Below, one piece after another: positions 5,671 through 5,981 of a stretch of DNA of 5,981 nt. The notes below the pieces were generated by a model. The model was not told the DNA's origin. It saw only the letters and a list, made by a program, of their open reading frames with translations, and ran no database searches. The number at the start of each line of letters is the position of its first letter. Position 1 is the stretch's first letter. Source of the DNA: Quisquiliibacterium sp. (GTDB lineage Bacteria > Pseudomonadota > Gammaproteobacteria > Burkholderiales > Burkholderiaceae_E); the NCBI GenBank assembly GCA_023257915.1, contig JALRBB010000351.1, positions 1 through 5,981 of the forward strand. Reading direction: 5' to 3'. Both the position numbers and the translations under genes were made by a program.

Positions 5671-5981
5671 TCAGAACGGCGCGGCGTGCCCGGTGCGACG
5701 GCCAAGCCGGTGGGCTTCGCCGATGGTGGTGATGCGGTCCCCCGGGCGAACCGTGACCGGGGCGCCGGCGCTTAGCCGGCCTGTACGGGCCACCGAGCAC
5801 AAGAACCCGGTGAAGCCGCTTTGCCGCATCATCTTGCCGGCCCAGGCAAAGCCGAGGTGGGCGTCGAGCTTGTGGCCCGGTGTGCGCGGGCCTTCGATCC
5901 GCAATTCGACCTCGCCGATGCACAGCAGGTCCCCGATCCAGGCAACCGGCTCCAGAAGGCCTTCGATCAGCAGGTTCTCGC
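5671..5981 (-). CDS. MOSC-domain protein, C-terminal part (start beyond the window)
   Basis: The frame is open from the right edge to a TGA at 5673-5671, giving 102 visible residues. These match the C-terminal half of a MOSC domain, the beta-barrel shared by molybdenum-cofactor sulfurases, mARC and YiiM-like proteins. The order is ENLLIEGL at the edge, WIGDLLCIGEVELRIEGPR, then PGHKLDAHLG. A helix with MMRQSGFTGFLCSV and TGRLSAGAPVTV follow, then a basic tail (GRRTGHAAPF). Relatives usually read PR-x-PC-x-K at the key site; here it is PRTPGHKL, so the cysteine is replaced by glycine. The rest of the fold signature is intact, so this is not an obvious pseudogene. An internal TTG at 5904 is not the likely start because homology continues upstream to the edge. 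It is the first visible gene of a tight leftward trio. A YiiM-like role in handling N-hydroxylated compounds or metal-sulfur chemistry is possible, but the missing cysteine argues for caution. Confidence 0.82.
   Translation of the reverse strand, partial: ENLLIEGLLEPVAWIGDLLCIGEVELRIEGPRTPGHKLDAHLGFAWAGKMMRQSGFTGFLCSVARTGRLSAGAPVTVRPGDRITTIGEAHRLGRRTGHAAPF

Overview
The window reads as a piece of a high-GC Pseudomonadota (proteobacterial) chromosome. Evidence for this is the strong G/C preference at third codon positions over most of it, tightly packed operons with Shine-Dalgarno sites, and a flagellar stator gene. I cannot fix the class from sequence alone. The left-most gene, motA, uses visibly more A/T-ending codons than everything to its right, so the two parts may differ in history.

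Layout, left to right. Positions 1-646 (minus strand) hold the N-terminal three quarters of MotA, cut by the window edge. Positions 647-1010 are a mostly non-coding stretch between the divergent motA and the next operon. A possible 46-residue single-span membrane peptide lies at 850-990. Positions 1011-4163 (plus strand) hold four same-direction genes: a fumarylacetoacetate hydrolase (FAH)-family enzyme, an AbrB-family (PF05145) duplicated membrane protein, a PaaI-like hotdog thioesterase, and a short-chain dehydrogenase/reductase (SDR). The first three are nearly contiguous (23-base gap, then an 8-base overlap). The SDR follows after 66 bases with its own ribosome site. Convergent to it, on the minus strand, is a compact three-gene unit read leftwards from the right edge: a MOSC-domain protein (N-terminus outside the window), a 58-residue two-span membrane protein, and a 419-residue protein I do not recognise. 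The two operons meet at 4156-4212, where a nested inverted repeat contains both stop codons and probably acts as a shared terminator.

How the genes may work together (inference): a FAH-family hydrolase/decarboxylase, an acyl-CoA thioesterase and an SDR are typical parts of carboxylic-acid or ring-cleavage catabolism, and the AbrB-like membrane protein could move the substrate or product. No diagnostic pathway gene (ring-cleaving dioxygenase, CoA ligase, regulator) is in view, so the substrate is unknown. The minus-strand trio has no obvious shared pathway.

I found no rRNA, tRNA, CRISPR array, insertion sequence, or recognisable defence or mobile system. The most noteworthy items are the MOSC protein lacking the usual conserved cysteine, the unrecognised 419-residue protein with its small membrane partner, and the uncharacterised four-gene metabolic cassette.
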